Positions 26,242 through 34,801 of a stretch of DNA of 64,000 nt are shown here, piece by piece. The DNA comes from APNM01 sp040361335 (GTDB lineage Bacteria; Pseudomonadota; Gammaproteobacteria; Nevskiales; Salinisphaeraceae): assembly GCF_040361335.1 (NCBI RefSeq), contig NZ_APNM01000009.1:120641-184640 (forward strand), given 5' to 3'. Numbering within the stretch: position 1 is the stretch's first letter; each line of letters begins with the position of its first letter. The notes beneath the pieces are model-generated. The model was not told the DNA's origin, searched no databases, and saw nothing but the letters and a program-made list of their open reading frames with translations. Made by a program: the position numbers and the translations under genes.

Positions 26242-26253
26242 CCTAGCGCTCCG

Positions 26254-26598
26254 ATGCGTACCCTGATCTGCCAAATACTCACGCTGCTGGTCATTACCGG
26301 CAATTTGGCGTGGGCGGCTGATCTTGACCAGGGCTTCGCAACCTCGGCAAGCCAGCAGACCTCCGTAACGCATTTAACGAATTCACAAGATTTCGTATGC
26401 GACACGCAGGAGTCGGCTGTTCCCGAACAAACCAATTTTTGCTACGACCTATGCTGCCACGGCAGCGTCTGCTGCTCAGCCCTGACCCCCCATATCCAAA
26501 ACCTGGCGCCGACGCCCATCGTCGCGTTCAACACCACCGCGGCCACCGCTTACCGCACACGCGCGGCCGACGCACCCCCCTTCCCCCCTAATATTTAG
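26254..26598 (+). CDS. Small Cys-rich exported protein preceding a Czc operon (CzcI/CopL-like)
   Basis: 114 residues. The signal peptide MRTLICQILTLLVITGNLAWA gives a mature protein with VCDTQES and a dense Cys cluster (CYDLCCHGSVCC, about 64-75), ending APPFPPNI. The end resembles those of the related small proteins at 9139 and 54142(-). No SD sequence is evident; with the promoter at 26213-26241 the mRNA would have a leader of about 5 bases. It stands between merR and czcC-like genes, the place usually held by CzcI-like proteins, so a role in periplasmic metal binding or induction control is likely but unproven. Confidence 0.7.
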   Translation: MRTLICQILTLLVITGNLAWAADLDQGFATSASQQTSVTHLTNSQDFVCDTQESAVPEQTNFCYDLCCHGSVCCSALTPHIQNLAPTPIVAFNTTAATAYRTRAADAPPFPPNI

Positions 26599-26678
26599 TC
26601 CCCAGTTGTGATCTGACGATGCAGCCTGCGCGCCGTGGGCTGTTGTTTCTTTGATCCTTGCCTGGAGACTGAATTTTC

Positions 26679-27956
26679 ATGTCAAGCATTTTTTTGCGGC
26701 GGGTGCCGCGTGTCTTCCTGGCGGCGGTTATTGCCGCTGCGTCGGTAAACCTCGCGCTTGCACAGACCTCGCCGGAAACCGAAGCCACGAGCCCGGTTTT
26801 ACGACGGTTTATTCAAACAACCCTGGAAACCAACCCCGGCCTACTCGCTGCGCGCGCCGAGATTGAGGCCGCCGGGGGCCGGGTTGCCGCCGCGGATCGG
26901 CCGATCTACAACCCGCAACTGCAAATTGAAGCGGAACAGTCGGAATCCCGATTGGGAACCGTGGGCCTGGAACAGGCCCTGGATTGGTCTGACAAACGCG
27001 GTGCCAACATCAACATTGCCAGCGCCGAGCTACAGGTTGCGCGCGCTGAATATATCGTCAGACGTCAGCAGCTCACCGGTGAACTGCTCAGCGGACTGGC
27101 GGACTACCACACCGCCGAGGCGGCGCAGGCCCTTGCGCAGGAGCGCGCGCGCCTGATGACGGATTTCTCTGATCTCAGCCAAAAGCGCCGCCGCGCCGGC
27201 GATCTGAGCCAGATCGAACTGGACCTCGCGAGTCTCGCCCGCACCCAGGCGGACCTGGAATTGTCGTTGGCGGCCACCGATCTGGCGCAGGCCGGCCAAA
27301 ATCTGGCGGCGGTGACCGGTCAGGCGGTTCAGGACTGGCCCGAATTGCCGGCGGATATCCCCGCGCCCGTCGATTTTGACGCGCAGGCCCTGCTGACCGC
27401 CCTGCCGCAAATCCGCGCACTTCAGGCCCGCAGTGCCGCCGCCCGGGCGCGGGTGGAATTGCGCCGGCGTGAGCGCCGTCCGGACCCCACCCTGGGCGCT
27501 ACCGTGGGTCAGGAACGCACATTTCGCAACGGCGAAGACGATAGCTTCGGCGTCGTCGGCCTGAACCTGAGTGTTCCCCTGTTCGTGCGCAACAGTTTTG
27601 CCGCCGAAGTGGATACCGCGAACGCGGAATTGGCCGAGGCCGAACAAACCAAACATGAGGCGTTTCGCCGCGCCCAGGCGCGCCTGCTCTCGGCCGCCGA
27701 GCGCTACCGGCTGAGCCATGCGGCATGGCAGGCCTGGCAGCGCAGCGGCCGGCCGAGTCTGAGCAGCCAGGTTTCGCAGCTCGATCGCATCTGGAAATAC
27801 GGCGAGATGAGCACCGCCGATTACCTGGTGCAGCTTAACCAGACGCTGGAAACACGGGCCGCCGCACTGAAAATCCAGAACCGGCTGTGGGACGCCTGGG
27901 CCGACTGGCTGGTGGCCAGCGGCGAGGTCGATGACTGGCTGACCCGCAAACCCTAG
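26679..27956 (+). CDS. czcC: CzcC-like outer-membrane efflux channel
   Basis: 425 residues with a signal peptide (FLAAVIAAASVNLALAQ). It has two outer-membrane efflux repeats with Ala/Glu-rich helices and beta hairpins (LGTVGLEQALDWSDKRG and DSFGVVGLNLSVPLFVRN). It forms the exit duct of the module C pump. GGAG precedes the ATG. The adaptor gene follows 37 bases later. The partner pump is CzcA-like, so divalent Zn, Cd or Co are the probable substrates. Confidence 0.9.
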   Translation: MSSIFLRRVPRVFLAAVIAAASVNLALAQTSPETEATSPVLRRFIQTTLETNPGLLAARAEIEAAGGRVAAADRPIYNPQLQIEAEQSESRLGTVGLEQALDWSDKRGANINIASAELQVARAEYIVRRQQLTGELLSGLADYHTAEAAQALAQERARLMTDFSDLSQKRRRAGDLSQIELDLASLARTQADLELSLAATDLAQAGQNLAAVTGQAVQDWPELPADIPAPVDFDAQALLTALPQIRALQARSAAARARVELRRRERRPDPTLGATVGQERTFRNGEDDSFGVVGLNLSVPLFVRNSFAAEVDTANAELAEAEQTKHEAFRRAQARLLSAAERYRLSHAAWQAWQRSGRPSLSSQVSQLDRIWKYGEMSTADYLVQLNQTLETRAAALKIQNRLWDAWADWLVASGEVDDWLTRKP

Positions 27957-27993
27957 CGCGCATCCCTTACCAATTACTATGGAGTCAAAGTAC

Positions 27994-29103
27994 ATGAACA
28001 AATGGATCATTGCGGCATGGGCCGGCGCATTGTTGCTGCCCATTGGCAGCGTATTCGCGGATAGCGAATCGGACGCGGGGCATGTGGAGGAACAGCCCTT
28101 GCGCATGAGCCCCGCGCAGCGGCAGGAAAAGGGCATTGAAACGGCAGCGGTAGGCCGGCGCGCGCTCACCGGCACCATTACCGCGCCGGGCGAAGTGCGT
28201 ATCAATGCGTATCAGTCGGCGCAAATCACCCCGCGCGTCAGCGCGCAGGTCGCGGCCCGGCACGCGCGCCTGGGGGATGAGGTCAAGCAGGGGCAGCCGC
28301 TGGTCACCCTGACTAGCGTAGAGGTCGGGGTCGCCCAGGCCGACTTGATCGAAACCGACCGCGAGTGGCAGAGGGTGAAACAACTCGGCAAGCAGGTTGT
28401 GTCCGACCGGCGATATGTCGAGGCCCAGGTGGCGCGCCAGCGGGCGTATGCCGCACTGCGGGCCTACGGTATGAACAAGACACAGATCAACGCGCTGCTG
28501 CAAGGCGCGGATGCCTCGCGCGCCACCGGCGAATTCGAGCTGTTCTCGCCCCAGGACGGGCGGGTTATTAGCGATGATTTTGTACGCGGCGAGTACGTGG
28601 AACCCGGCCATGTACTGTTCGAGGTCACGGACACCAGTGCGCCCTGGGTGCAGGCGCAGCTCGACCCGGCGGTGGTCGCCAGACTGGCGGTGGGCGCGCC
28701 GGCACGGGTGAGCCGCGACGGCCGTGAATGGATCGACGGCCGCATCGTCCAACTGCATTACAACCTGGATACCGACACCCGCACCCGCGCCGTGCGTATC
28801 GAAATTGAACCCGGCGCCACCACCTTTGCCGCCGGCGAATATGTAGACGTAGAACTGCAAACCGCGGGCGAGGACGCCGCGCTGGCCGTGCCCACGGACG
28901 CGCTGGTGTTGATGAATGGTGCGCAAACGGTGTTCACGCTCAAGGGCGACGAATTCGAGCCGCGGCCGGTCGTTACCGGCGCCACCCGTGGCGGCTGGAC
29001 CGAGATCAAAAGCGGCCTGACCCGGCAGGACGAAATCGTCACCCAAGGTGCGTTCCTACTCAAATCACTGGCGCTGAAATCGCAGATTGGCGACAGCGAC
29101 TAA
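27994..29103 (+). CDS. czcB: CzcB-like periplasmic adaptor
   Basis: About 369 residues from the ATG at 27994 (GGAG ~10 bases upstream; an in-frame ATG at 27979 overlaps that site). It has a signal sequence (WIIAAWAGALLLPIGSVFA) and a minimal membrane-fusion core: a barrel-sandwich split by a helical hairpin (AQVAARHARLGDEVKQGQPLV ... GRVISDDFVRGEYVEPGHVLF), then beta-barrel domains. There is no heavy-metal-binding or CusF extension, as in divalent-metal adaptors. It lies between channel and pump genes. Confidence 0.9.
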   Translation: MNKWIIAAWAGALLLPIGSVFADSESDAGHVEEQPLRMSPAQRQEKGIETAAVGRRALTGTITAPGEVRINAYQSAQITPRVSAQVAARHARLGDEVKQGQPLVTLTSVEVGVAQADLIETDREWQRVKQLGKQVVSDRRYVEAQVARQRAYAALRAYGMNKTQINALLQGADASRATGEFELFSPQDGRVISDDFVRGEYVEPGHVLFEVTDTSAPWVQAQLDPAVVARLAVGAPARVSRDGREWIDGRIVQLHYNLDTDTRTRAVRIEIEPGATTFAAGEYVDVELQTAGEDAALAVPTDALVLMNGAQTVFTLKGDEFEPRPVVTGATRGGWTEIKSGLTRQDEIVTQGAFLLKSLALKSQIGDSD

Positions 29104-29122
29104 TAGACAGAGAATCATCCCC

Positions 29123-32100
29123 ATGCTGAATAAACTGGTCGAAGCGTCGCTGCATTACAAATTTCTGGTGATTATCGCGTTTCTGGTGCTCGGGTACCTC
29201 GGGGTGCGCGCGGTCAACAACATCCCCATCGACGCCTTTCCGGACGTCACCCCGGTACAGGTCAACATCTATACCGAATCCCCCGGCCTGGCCGCCGAAG
29301 ACGTCGAGCAGCTACTGACCTTTCCGGTGGAATCCGGAATGGCGGGCCTGCCCGGGGTAACCGATATCCGCTCGGTCAGCCTGTTCGGGCTGTCTTATGT
29401 TTCCGTTTACTTCGAGGACGACGTGGATATTTACTTCGCGCGCCGGCTGGTGCTCGAACGTCTCCAGGAAGTGTCAAACCGTATGCCGTCCGAGTACGGC
29501 CAGCCCGAGATGGGGCCCAACAGTTCCGGCCTGGGGCAAGTGTTCTGGTACACCGTCGAACGCGCCGACGAGCAATTGGAGCAAGAGATTTCGGACATGG
29601 ACCTGCGCACCATCCAGGACTGGACGGTGCGGCTGATCCTGCGCACCGCGCCGGGGGTGGACGATGTGATGTCCTGGGGCGGACAAGAGCGCCAGTTCCA
29701 GGTCGTGATCGACCCGTTGAAGCTGATCAAGTACGACCTCGGCTACAAGGATGTCATGGAGGTCATCGAGTCGAACAACCGCCAGGTGGGCGGGCAGTAC
29801 GTCAATCTTGGTCCCGAGCAGTATCTGGTACGCGGCCTGGGCCTGGTGGCCGATGAACAGGACATCGGCAATATCATGCTGAAAACCGTCGCCGGCACCC
29901 CCGTGTATCTGCGCGACGTAGCCACCGTCAAGCAGGCCCCGGCCCTGCGCTTTGGCGCGGTAACGCGCGATGGCAAGGAGGTGGTACTGGGCATGGCGCT
30001 GGCACGTATCGGCACCAATGCCGACGACGTGGTCTCCGCCGTCAAGGAGAAGGTCGATATCGTCAAATCGGCGCTACCCGACGGGGTCGCCATCAACCCG
30101 GTCTATGAGCGCACGGAACTGGTGGAAGAAGCCGTTTCTACCGCCGAGCGGGCGCTGATCGAAGGCTCCCTGCTGGTCGCGCTCGTGCTGTTCCTGTTTC
30201 TCGGCGAACTCCGCTCCGCCATTGTGGTGATCTCGGCCCTGCCGCTGGCCATGCTGATCGCTTTCATTTGCATGGAGCAGGCCGGCCTGTCGGCCAATTT
30301 GATGTCACTGGCGGGTCTGGCGATCGGGATCGGGATGATGGTGGACGGCGCGGTCGTGATGACCGAGAACGCCTTCCGCATCATGGCCGAGTGGCGTGAA
30401 AAAGGCGAAGAGGTTGACCGCAGCGCGGCGGTGCTGCTGGCGGCGCGCGAGGTGGCCAAGCCCATCGCCTTCGCCATTCTCATCATCATCGTGGTGTTTC
30501 TGCCCCTGTTCAGCTTGCAGGGGCTAGAGGGCAAGCTGTTCAAGCCCATGGCATTCAACATCAGCTTCGCCATGGCCGGTTCCCTGCTGCTGACGCTGAC
30601 GATCATCCCGGTGCTGGCGGCGGTTATCCTCAAGCCCAAGGCCGAGCGCGACACCTTGCTGGTGCGCGGCATCAAACGCGTCTACCTGCCCAGCCTTGCC
30701 TGGTCGCTGGCGCACAAGAAAACCATTGTGGCCGGCGCCGGCGCCGCGCTGCTCGCGAGCCTGGCGTTATTTCCCTTGCTGGGCAAGGAATTCATGCCGC
30801 AATTGCAGGAGGGCTCGATCATGTGGCGGGTCACCTCCATCCCCTCGACCTCGCTGGAACAATCCATCGAGATTTCAAAGGATATTGAACGCGCGCTGGG
30901 CCAGTTTCCGGAGGTGCAAACCACCATCGCCATGATCGGGCGCGCCGAAAAAGGCGAGACGGCGGATGTCAATTACATGGAAATCTATACCGGCCTCACG
31001 CCCAAAAGCGAGTGGGACCGTTCCATTGGCGAGTTGGCTGACGCCATGCGCGAGGCGCTCGAAGAAGCCGTGCCGACCTCGGTAATCGCCTTTACCCAGC
31101 CGATCCAGATGCGCGTGGAGGAGTTGATCTCGGGCGTGCGCGCCACGCTGGCGGCCAAAATATACGGCGAGGACCTGGCCGAACTCGACCGTTTGAGCGC
31201 CCAGATCAAGGACGCGATTGACAACGTCCCCGGTGTGACCGACCTCTCGCTGGAGGCCAACATCGGCAAGCCTCAGATTCAGATCAAGGTCGACCGCGAG
31301 GCCCTGGCCCGCTATGGCATGAACGCCGACGACGTGCTGACCGTGGTCCGCACGGGCATCGGTAACCAGCCGGTTTCGACGCTGATCGACGGCGTCAAGC
31401 GTTTCGACATCACCGCCAGAATTCAGGACGCTTCCAAGGCGTCGGTGGCAGCCATCAATGATATCCCGCTGCGCACTGCCAGCGGCGCTATCGTGCCGCT
31501 GTCGCGCGTGGCCGAGGTCAGCACCGCCGAGGGCTATTCCTTTGTCCGCCGCGAGCAGTTGCAGCGCTACGCCGTAATTCAAATGGATGTCCGTGGCCGG
31601 GATGTGGATGGTTTTGTGCAGGACGCCAACGCCGCCATCGAACAGCAGGTGGACCTACCGCCGGGCTACTGGATCGAGTGGGGCGGTGCGTTCGAGAACC
31701 AGCAGCGGGCGCTCTCGCGCCTGGCGCTGATCGTACCTTTGACCATCTTCTTTATTTTCGTGCTGCTTTATACCGCGTTCAGTTCAGTGAAGTACGCCAC
31801 CCTGATCATCGCCAATGTGCCGTTCGCCACCATCGGCGGTTTGGTCGCGCTGTTCATCAGCGGTCAATACCTGTCGGTGCCCTCGGCCATCGGTTTCATC
31901 GCGGTGTTCGGCGTCGCCATGCTGAATGGCATTGTGCTGGTGAGCTTCATCAACGAATTGCGCGACAAGGGCCTTCCGGTGGGCGAAGCCGTGCGCCGCG
32001 GCGCGGAGCTGCGCCTGCGACCCGTCATGATGACCGCCAGTGTCGCCATTCTGGGCCTGATCCCGATGCTGCTCTCCAGCGGCGTCGGCGCTGAAACCCA

Positions 32101-32209
32101 GCGCCCGCTGGCCGCGGTCGTGGTCGGCGGACTGATTACCTCAACCCTGTTGACGCTGGTTCTGCTGCCCGTGATCTACGAGTGGATGGAAACGCGGCAC
32201 AACAAATGA
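29123..32209 (+). CDS. czcA: CzcA-type divalent-metal RND efflux pump
   Basis: 1028 residues from the ATG at 29123; an in-frame start 36 bases upstream lies inside czcB. Full RND architecture. TM4 has GMMVDGAVVMTEN with Asp408, the position of the essential Asp in CzcA. The copper-pump methionines are not conserved: the region reads IMWRVTS, and the porter loop has TQPIQMRVEELISGVRA, as in Zn/Co/Cd or Ni/Co pumps. It completes merR-small protein-czcCBA. The downstream transporter gene starts 17 bases after the stop. Confidence 0.94.
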   Translation: MLNKLVEASLHYKFLVIIAFLVLGYLGVRAVNNIPIDAFPDVTPVQVNIYTESPGLAAEDVEQLLTFPVESGMAGLPGVTDIRSVSLFGLSYVSVYFEDDVDIYFARRLVLERLQEVSNRMPSEYGQPEMGPNSSGLGQVFWYTVERADEQLEQEISDMDLRTIQDWTVRLILRTAPGVDDVMSWGGQERQFQVVIDPLKLIKYDLGYKDVMEVIESNNRQVGGQYVNLGPEQYLVRGLGLVADEQDIGNIMLKTVAGTPVYLRDVATVKQAPALRFGAVTRDGKEVVLGMALARIGTNADDVVSAVKEKVDIVKSALPDGVAINPVYERTELVEEAVSTAERALIEGSLLVALVLFLFLGELRSAIVVISALPLAMLIAFICMEQAGLSANLMSLAGLAIGIGMMVDGAVVMTENAFRIMAEWREKGEEVDRSAAVLLAAREVAKPIAFAILIIIVVFLPLFSLQGLEGKLFKPMAFNISFAMAGSLLLTLTIIPVLAAVILKPKAERDTLLVRGIKRVYLPSLAWSLAHKKTIVAGAGAALLASLALFPLLGKEFMPQLQEGSIMWRVTSIPSTSLEQSIEISKDIERALGQFPEVQTTIAMIGRAEKGETADVNYMEIYTGLTPKSEWDRSIGELADAMREALEEAVPTSVIAFTQPIQMRVEELISGVRATLAAKIYGEDLAELDRLSAQIKDAIDNVPGVTDLSLEANIGKPQIQIKVDREALARYGMNADDVLTVVRTGIGNQPVSTLIDGVKRFDITARIQDASKASVAAINDIPLRTASGAIVPLSRVAEVSTAEGYSFVRREQLQRYAVIQMDVRGRDVDGFVQDANAAIEQQVDLPPGYWIEWGGAFENQQRALSRLALIVPLTIFFIFVLLYTAFSSVKYATLIIANVPFATIGGLVALFISGQYLSVPSAIGFIAVFGVAMLNGIVLVSFINELRDKGLPVGEAVRRGAELRLRPVMMTASVAILGLIPMLLSSGVGAETQRPLAAVVVGGLITSTLLTLVLLPVIYEWMETRHNK

Positions 32210-32226
32210 GGAGGAGGCGAATAAGA

Positions 32227-33071
32227 GTGACGCCTGCCGAGCTCGAACAGCGCCAAACGTGGTTTCTCGTCGCCGGCGTCGTGCTCGGGGCGGCGGCGGG
32301 CCTCGGTCTACCTCAGGCGGCGGTCCGGCTCGATCCCCTCGTCGTCCCGGCGCTGGTTGTCCTGCTCTACAGCACCTTCCTGCAGGTTCCGTTGGTGCGG
32401 CTGCGCGCGGCGCTGGGCGCGAAGCGTTTCCTGGGGGGGCTGCTGGCGATCAACTTCCTGGCGGTGCCGCTGCTGGTGTGGGGGCTGCTGGCACTCGTGC
32501 CCGCCCAACCGGCCGTGCGCCTCGGTGTGCTGCTGGTGCTGCTCACCCCCTGCATCGACTACGTGGTCGCCTTCACCCGGTCGGGCGGCGGCGATGCGGC
32601 CGGCCTGCTCGCCGCCACGCCGGTACTGCTGCTGGTACAGCTTGTTCTGCTGCCGGTCTACCTGGGTCTGTTCCTGGGCGGCGATTTCGGGGCGGTGATC
32701 GATCCGGCGCCCTTCGTTGCAGCCTTCGTCCTTTATATCCTGCTGCCGCTCGCCGGCGCCGCGCTGACGGAGCGGGAGGCGGCGCGCCGTCCGGCCGTGG
32801 CGCGGTGGGCGCGGGCGCCGCGCTGCTCGGCACGGTGGCCGCGCGCGGTCTCAAGCTCGACGTTTCCTCGGGCCGCGCACTGGTGTTCAGTACCGGTACC
32901 CGGAACTCGCTGGTGGTATTGCCGCTGGCGCTGGCAGTGCCTGAGCAGGGCGCACTGGTCGCGGCGGTCGTGGTAACCCAGACCCTGGTGGAACTGGCCG
33001 GCGAACTCGTATACATCCGGATGGTCCCGCGCCTCATTCCGGATGTCCACAACGCAAGGAGACAGACATGA
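32227..33071 (+). pseudogene. Bile-acid/arsenite (BASS/ACR3-related) transporter, internally deleted and frameshifted
   Basis: Starts at a GTG (32227) with a strong AGGAGGAGG site. About 190 residues of a membrane transporter of the BASS superfamily type called 'arsenic resistance protein' are readable (VLLVLLTPCIDYVVAFTRSGGGDAAG is the core motif), up to REAARRPAVARWARA. The family ending resumes in the next frame from about 32815: ARGLKLDVSSGRALVFSTGTRNSLVVLPLALAVP. Roughly 50 residues expected between the two parts are missing, so there is a deletion plus a frame change near 32805-32820, not a simple sequencing error. It lies between czcA and a P-II-like gene and was probably part of that operon. 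Confidence 0.78.
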
Positions 33072-33385
33072 AAGAGATCAAGGCCTTCATCCACCGCAAT
33101 CGGATAGCGGATGTGGTGCACGCGCTGCACGCCGCCGGTTACGAAAAGCTCTCCGTCATCGATGTGCAGGGGCTATTACACGCCCTGAGCAGTGAGGAAC
33201 AACGTTATTCGGTGGAAATCGGCGCGGCGGTCATTACCGAAGTCAAGCTGGAGATCGTGTGTATGCAGGACGAGCGTGTCCCGGCGGCGGTGGAAATTAT
33301 CCGCGAACAGGCACGAACCGGTCAGACCGAGAGCGGCTGGATTTATGTCAGCAATATCGACTCCGCGACAGTGATCGAGGGTTGA
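33068..33385 (+). CDS. P-II-like small regulator (module C)
   Basis: 105 residues with the P-II fold: MKEIKAFIHRNRIADVVHAL, a strand/turn in place of the long T-loop (VQGLLHALSSEEQRYSVEIG), VKLEIVCMQD and a C-terminal helix-strand (AVEIIREQARTGQTESGWIYV). The B-loop begins with TG but lacks the GDGK of nucleotide-binding P-II, and there is no T-loop Tyr, so classical uridylylation is not expected. It overlaps the end of the broken BASS transporter by 4 bases. It is one of three P-II-like genes, each tied to a metal RND operon. Confidence 0.82.
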   Translation: MKEIKAFIHRNRIADVVHALHAAGYEKLSVIDVQGLLHALSSEEQRYSVEIGAAVITEVKLEIVCMQDERVPAAVEIIREQARTGQTESGWIYVSNIDSATVIEG

Positions 33386-33401
33386 AGTCTTATCCCGAAA
33401 C

Positions 33402-33459
33402 AAGCGTCGCGAACCGCTGGATTCTTGCCGCGATGAACGGCGCCAACCCGAGCGCATAA
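33402..33459 (+). pseudogene. 3' remnant of a merR-family gene
   Basis: The frame ending at 33459 encodes ANRWILAAMNGANPSA, matching the last part of the MerR at 25769 (ADCRILAAMNGDGLAS). Over bases 33411-33444 the DNA agrees with 26128-26161 at 28 of 34 positions. The rest of the gene is absent: the P-II gene ends at 33385. As at 26 kb, the merR end is followed by a small Cys-rich exported protein, so this is the scar of a second merR-small-protein module. Confidence 0.72.
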
Positions 33460-33544
33460 TTCGATCTATTCTGGGGCTCGTGCAACTATTCCGGCTTGGC
33501 GGTGTCCAGGCATGTACGAACGGCCAAATGCCCGGTACATTCAT

Positions 33545-33572
33545 TTGAATTCGGAATCTCAGGGCTTAACAT
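33545..33572 (+). promoter_or_regulatory. Possible promoter for the small Cys-rich protein at 33581
   Basis: TTGAAT (33545-33550), 16 bases, TAACAT (33567-33572). The ATG is 8 bases beyond the -10 box, so the message would be leaderless or nearly so. The boxes are only moderately close to consensus. Confidence 0.45.
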
Positions 33573-33580
33573 ACGCACCC

Positions 33581-33919
33581 ATGCGGTACCTGCGCGTCAT
33601 CATGCTGGTTAGCGCGGCTCTGGCTTTGCCGGTCGAGGCGGCCGTCGTCGCAATGGGTACGTCGGCCTGCATGCAGGAAAGCCAAGCCAGTGCCTATTCG
33701 ATCCAGGCCGGCTCACAATCGTCTTGCCAGCAGACCGGGTGTTTGGATATCGACCCCACCTGCCAGGCACCATGCGCCAGTTGCGGCACGATGGCGCCTG
33801 GCAACGGGTTCTTGGCAATGGACCTTATCTTGCGGCCGCAACCCGTGGTCCGCCGGCAGAATCCCGATACGCTCCCGCCCCATGATACCGGCCTGCTCCG
33901 TCCTCCGGACGTAGCCTAG
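33581..33919 (+). CDS. Small Cys-rich exported protein (orphan CzcI/CopL-like)
   Basis: 112 residues. The signal peptide MRYLRVIMLVSAALALPVEA precedes a mature part with Cys spread through it (TSACMQES; SSCQQTGC; PTCQAPCASCGTM) and an end (DTGLLRPPDVA) that closely matches the protein at 9139 (ELLRPPLRLQS). Unlike its three counterparts it is not followed by an efflux operon; the next gene is a peroxiredoxin. It sits after a merR remnant, so it looks like the surviving piece of a lost resistance module. Confidence 0.65.
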   Translation: MRYLRVIMLVSAALALPVEAAVVAMGTSACMQESQASAYSIQAGSQSSCQQTGCLDIDPTCQAPCASCGTMAPGNGFLAMDLILRPQPVVRRQNPDTLPPHDTGLLRPPDVA

Positions 33920-33953
33920 CCACAAACTCGACCGCACGCGCGAATCGCATTTG

Positions 33954-33977
33954 CCGCGAAGGCATGCCCATTCGCGG
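33954..33977. terminator. Hairpin after the small Cys-rich gene
   Basis: CCGCGAA and TTCGCGG (7-base perfect arms) enclose GGCATGCCCA, itself containing the palindrome GGCATGCC. It lies 35 bases after the stop at 33919, with no T-run. It may be a terminator or an operator. A second imperfect hairpin (GTAGTGCGCACC ... GGTGCAGTGCGCTAC, 34000-34035) follows, before the peroxiredoxin. Confidence 0.35.
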
Positions 33978-34069
33978 AAACCGACATTCTCGCGTGTCAG
34001 TAGTGCGCACCCACTCATTCGGTGCAGTGCGCTACTCCTTTAGCATTTCACTCTCTCTAGGAGAAAACC

Positions 34070-34705
34070 ATGAGTTTACGTTTAGGCGATACCGCCCCCG
34101 ACTTCACGGCGGACACAACCGAAGGCCGCATCCGGTTCCACGACTGGATCGGCGACGGCTGGGCCGTGCTGTTCTCGCATCCGGCCGACTTCACACCGGT
34201 GTGCACCACCGAGCTGGGCGAGACCGCCAAGCTCCAGCAGGAGTTCGCCAAGCGCGACTGCAAGGTGATCGCGGTGTCGGTGGACTCGGTGGAGGACCAC
34301 AAGGCCTGGATCGGCGACATCGACGAGACCCAGGGCTGCGCCGTGAATTTCCCGATCATCGGCGACACCGACCACAAGGTCTCGGAGTTGTACGACATGC
34401 TGCACCCGGGCGAGGGCGACGCCTCGACCGTGCGCTCGGTGTTCCTGATCGACCCCAACAAGAAGGTCCGGATGACGCTCACCTATCCCAAGAGTGCCGG
34501 CCGCAACTTCGACGAGATCCTGCGGGTGATCGACTCGATCCAGCTCACCGACGGCTACAAGGTCGCCACCCCCGTGAACTGGCGCGACGGCGACGACGTC
34601 ATCATCCTGCCGTCGCTGTCCGACGAGGAGGCCAAGCAGCACTTCCCCGAGGGCTGGAAGACCTTGAAGCCCTACCTGCGGGTGACTAAGCAGCCGAACC
34701 GCTAG
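34070..34705 (+). CDS. 1-Cys peroxiredoxin (Prx6 type)
   Basis: 211 residues. Reduces hydrogen peroxide and organic peroxides in the cytoplasm. The peroxidatic Cys lies in the universal motif (ADFTPVCTTE, about residue 45), and the long C-terminal domain (DGDDVIILPSLSDEEAKQHFPEGW) is typical of the Prx6 group, in which no resolving Cys is needed. A strong AGGAGA site precedes the ATG, and a long hairpin follows the stop, so it is probably a single-gene unit. It makes sense as protection against metal-generated peroxides. The start fits the family exactly. Confidence 0.94.
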   Translation: MSLRLGDTAPDFTADTTEGRIRFHDWIGDGWAVLFSHPADFTPVCTTELGETAKLQQEFAKRDCKVIAVSVDSVEDHKAWIGDIDETQGCAVNFPIIGDTDHKVSELYDMLHPGEGDASTVRSVFLIDPNKKVRMTLTYPKSAGRNFDEILRVIDSIQLTDGYKVATPVNWRDGDDVIILPSLSDEEAKQHFPEGWKTLKPYLRVTKQPNR

Positions 34706-34722
34706 GCTTCGGCGCCAACCGG

Positions 34723-34755
34723 CCCAGCCAGGGCGCGCGCCGCGCCCTGGCTGGG
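34723..34755 (+). terminator. Strong GC hairpin after the peroxiredoxin gene
   Basis: Fifteen-base perfect arms (CCCAGCCAGGGCGCG and CGCGCCCTGGCTGGG) with a 3-base loop begin 18 bases after the stop. The following bases are only mildly T-rich (TTGCTCC). Stability and position strongly suggest a terminator or a 3' stabilising hairpin. Confidence 0.75.
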
Positions 34756-34801
34756 TTGCTCCTAGCCAAAATACACAGAGAACTACCAAGGAACGAGTAG
34801 A

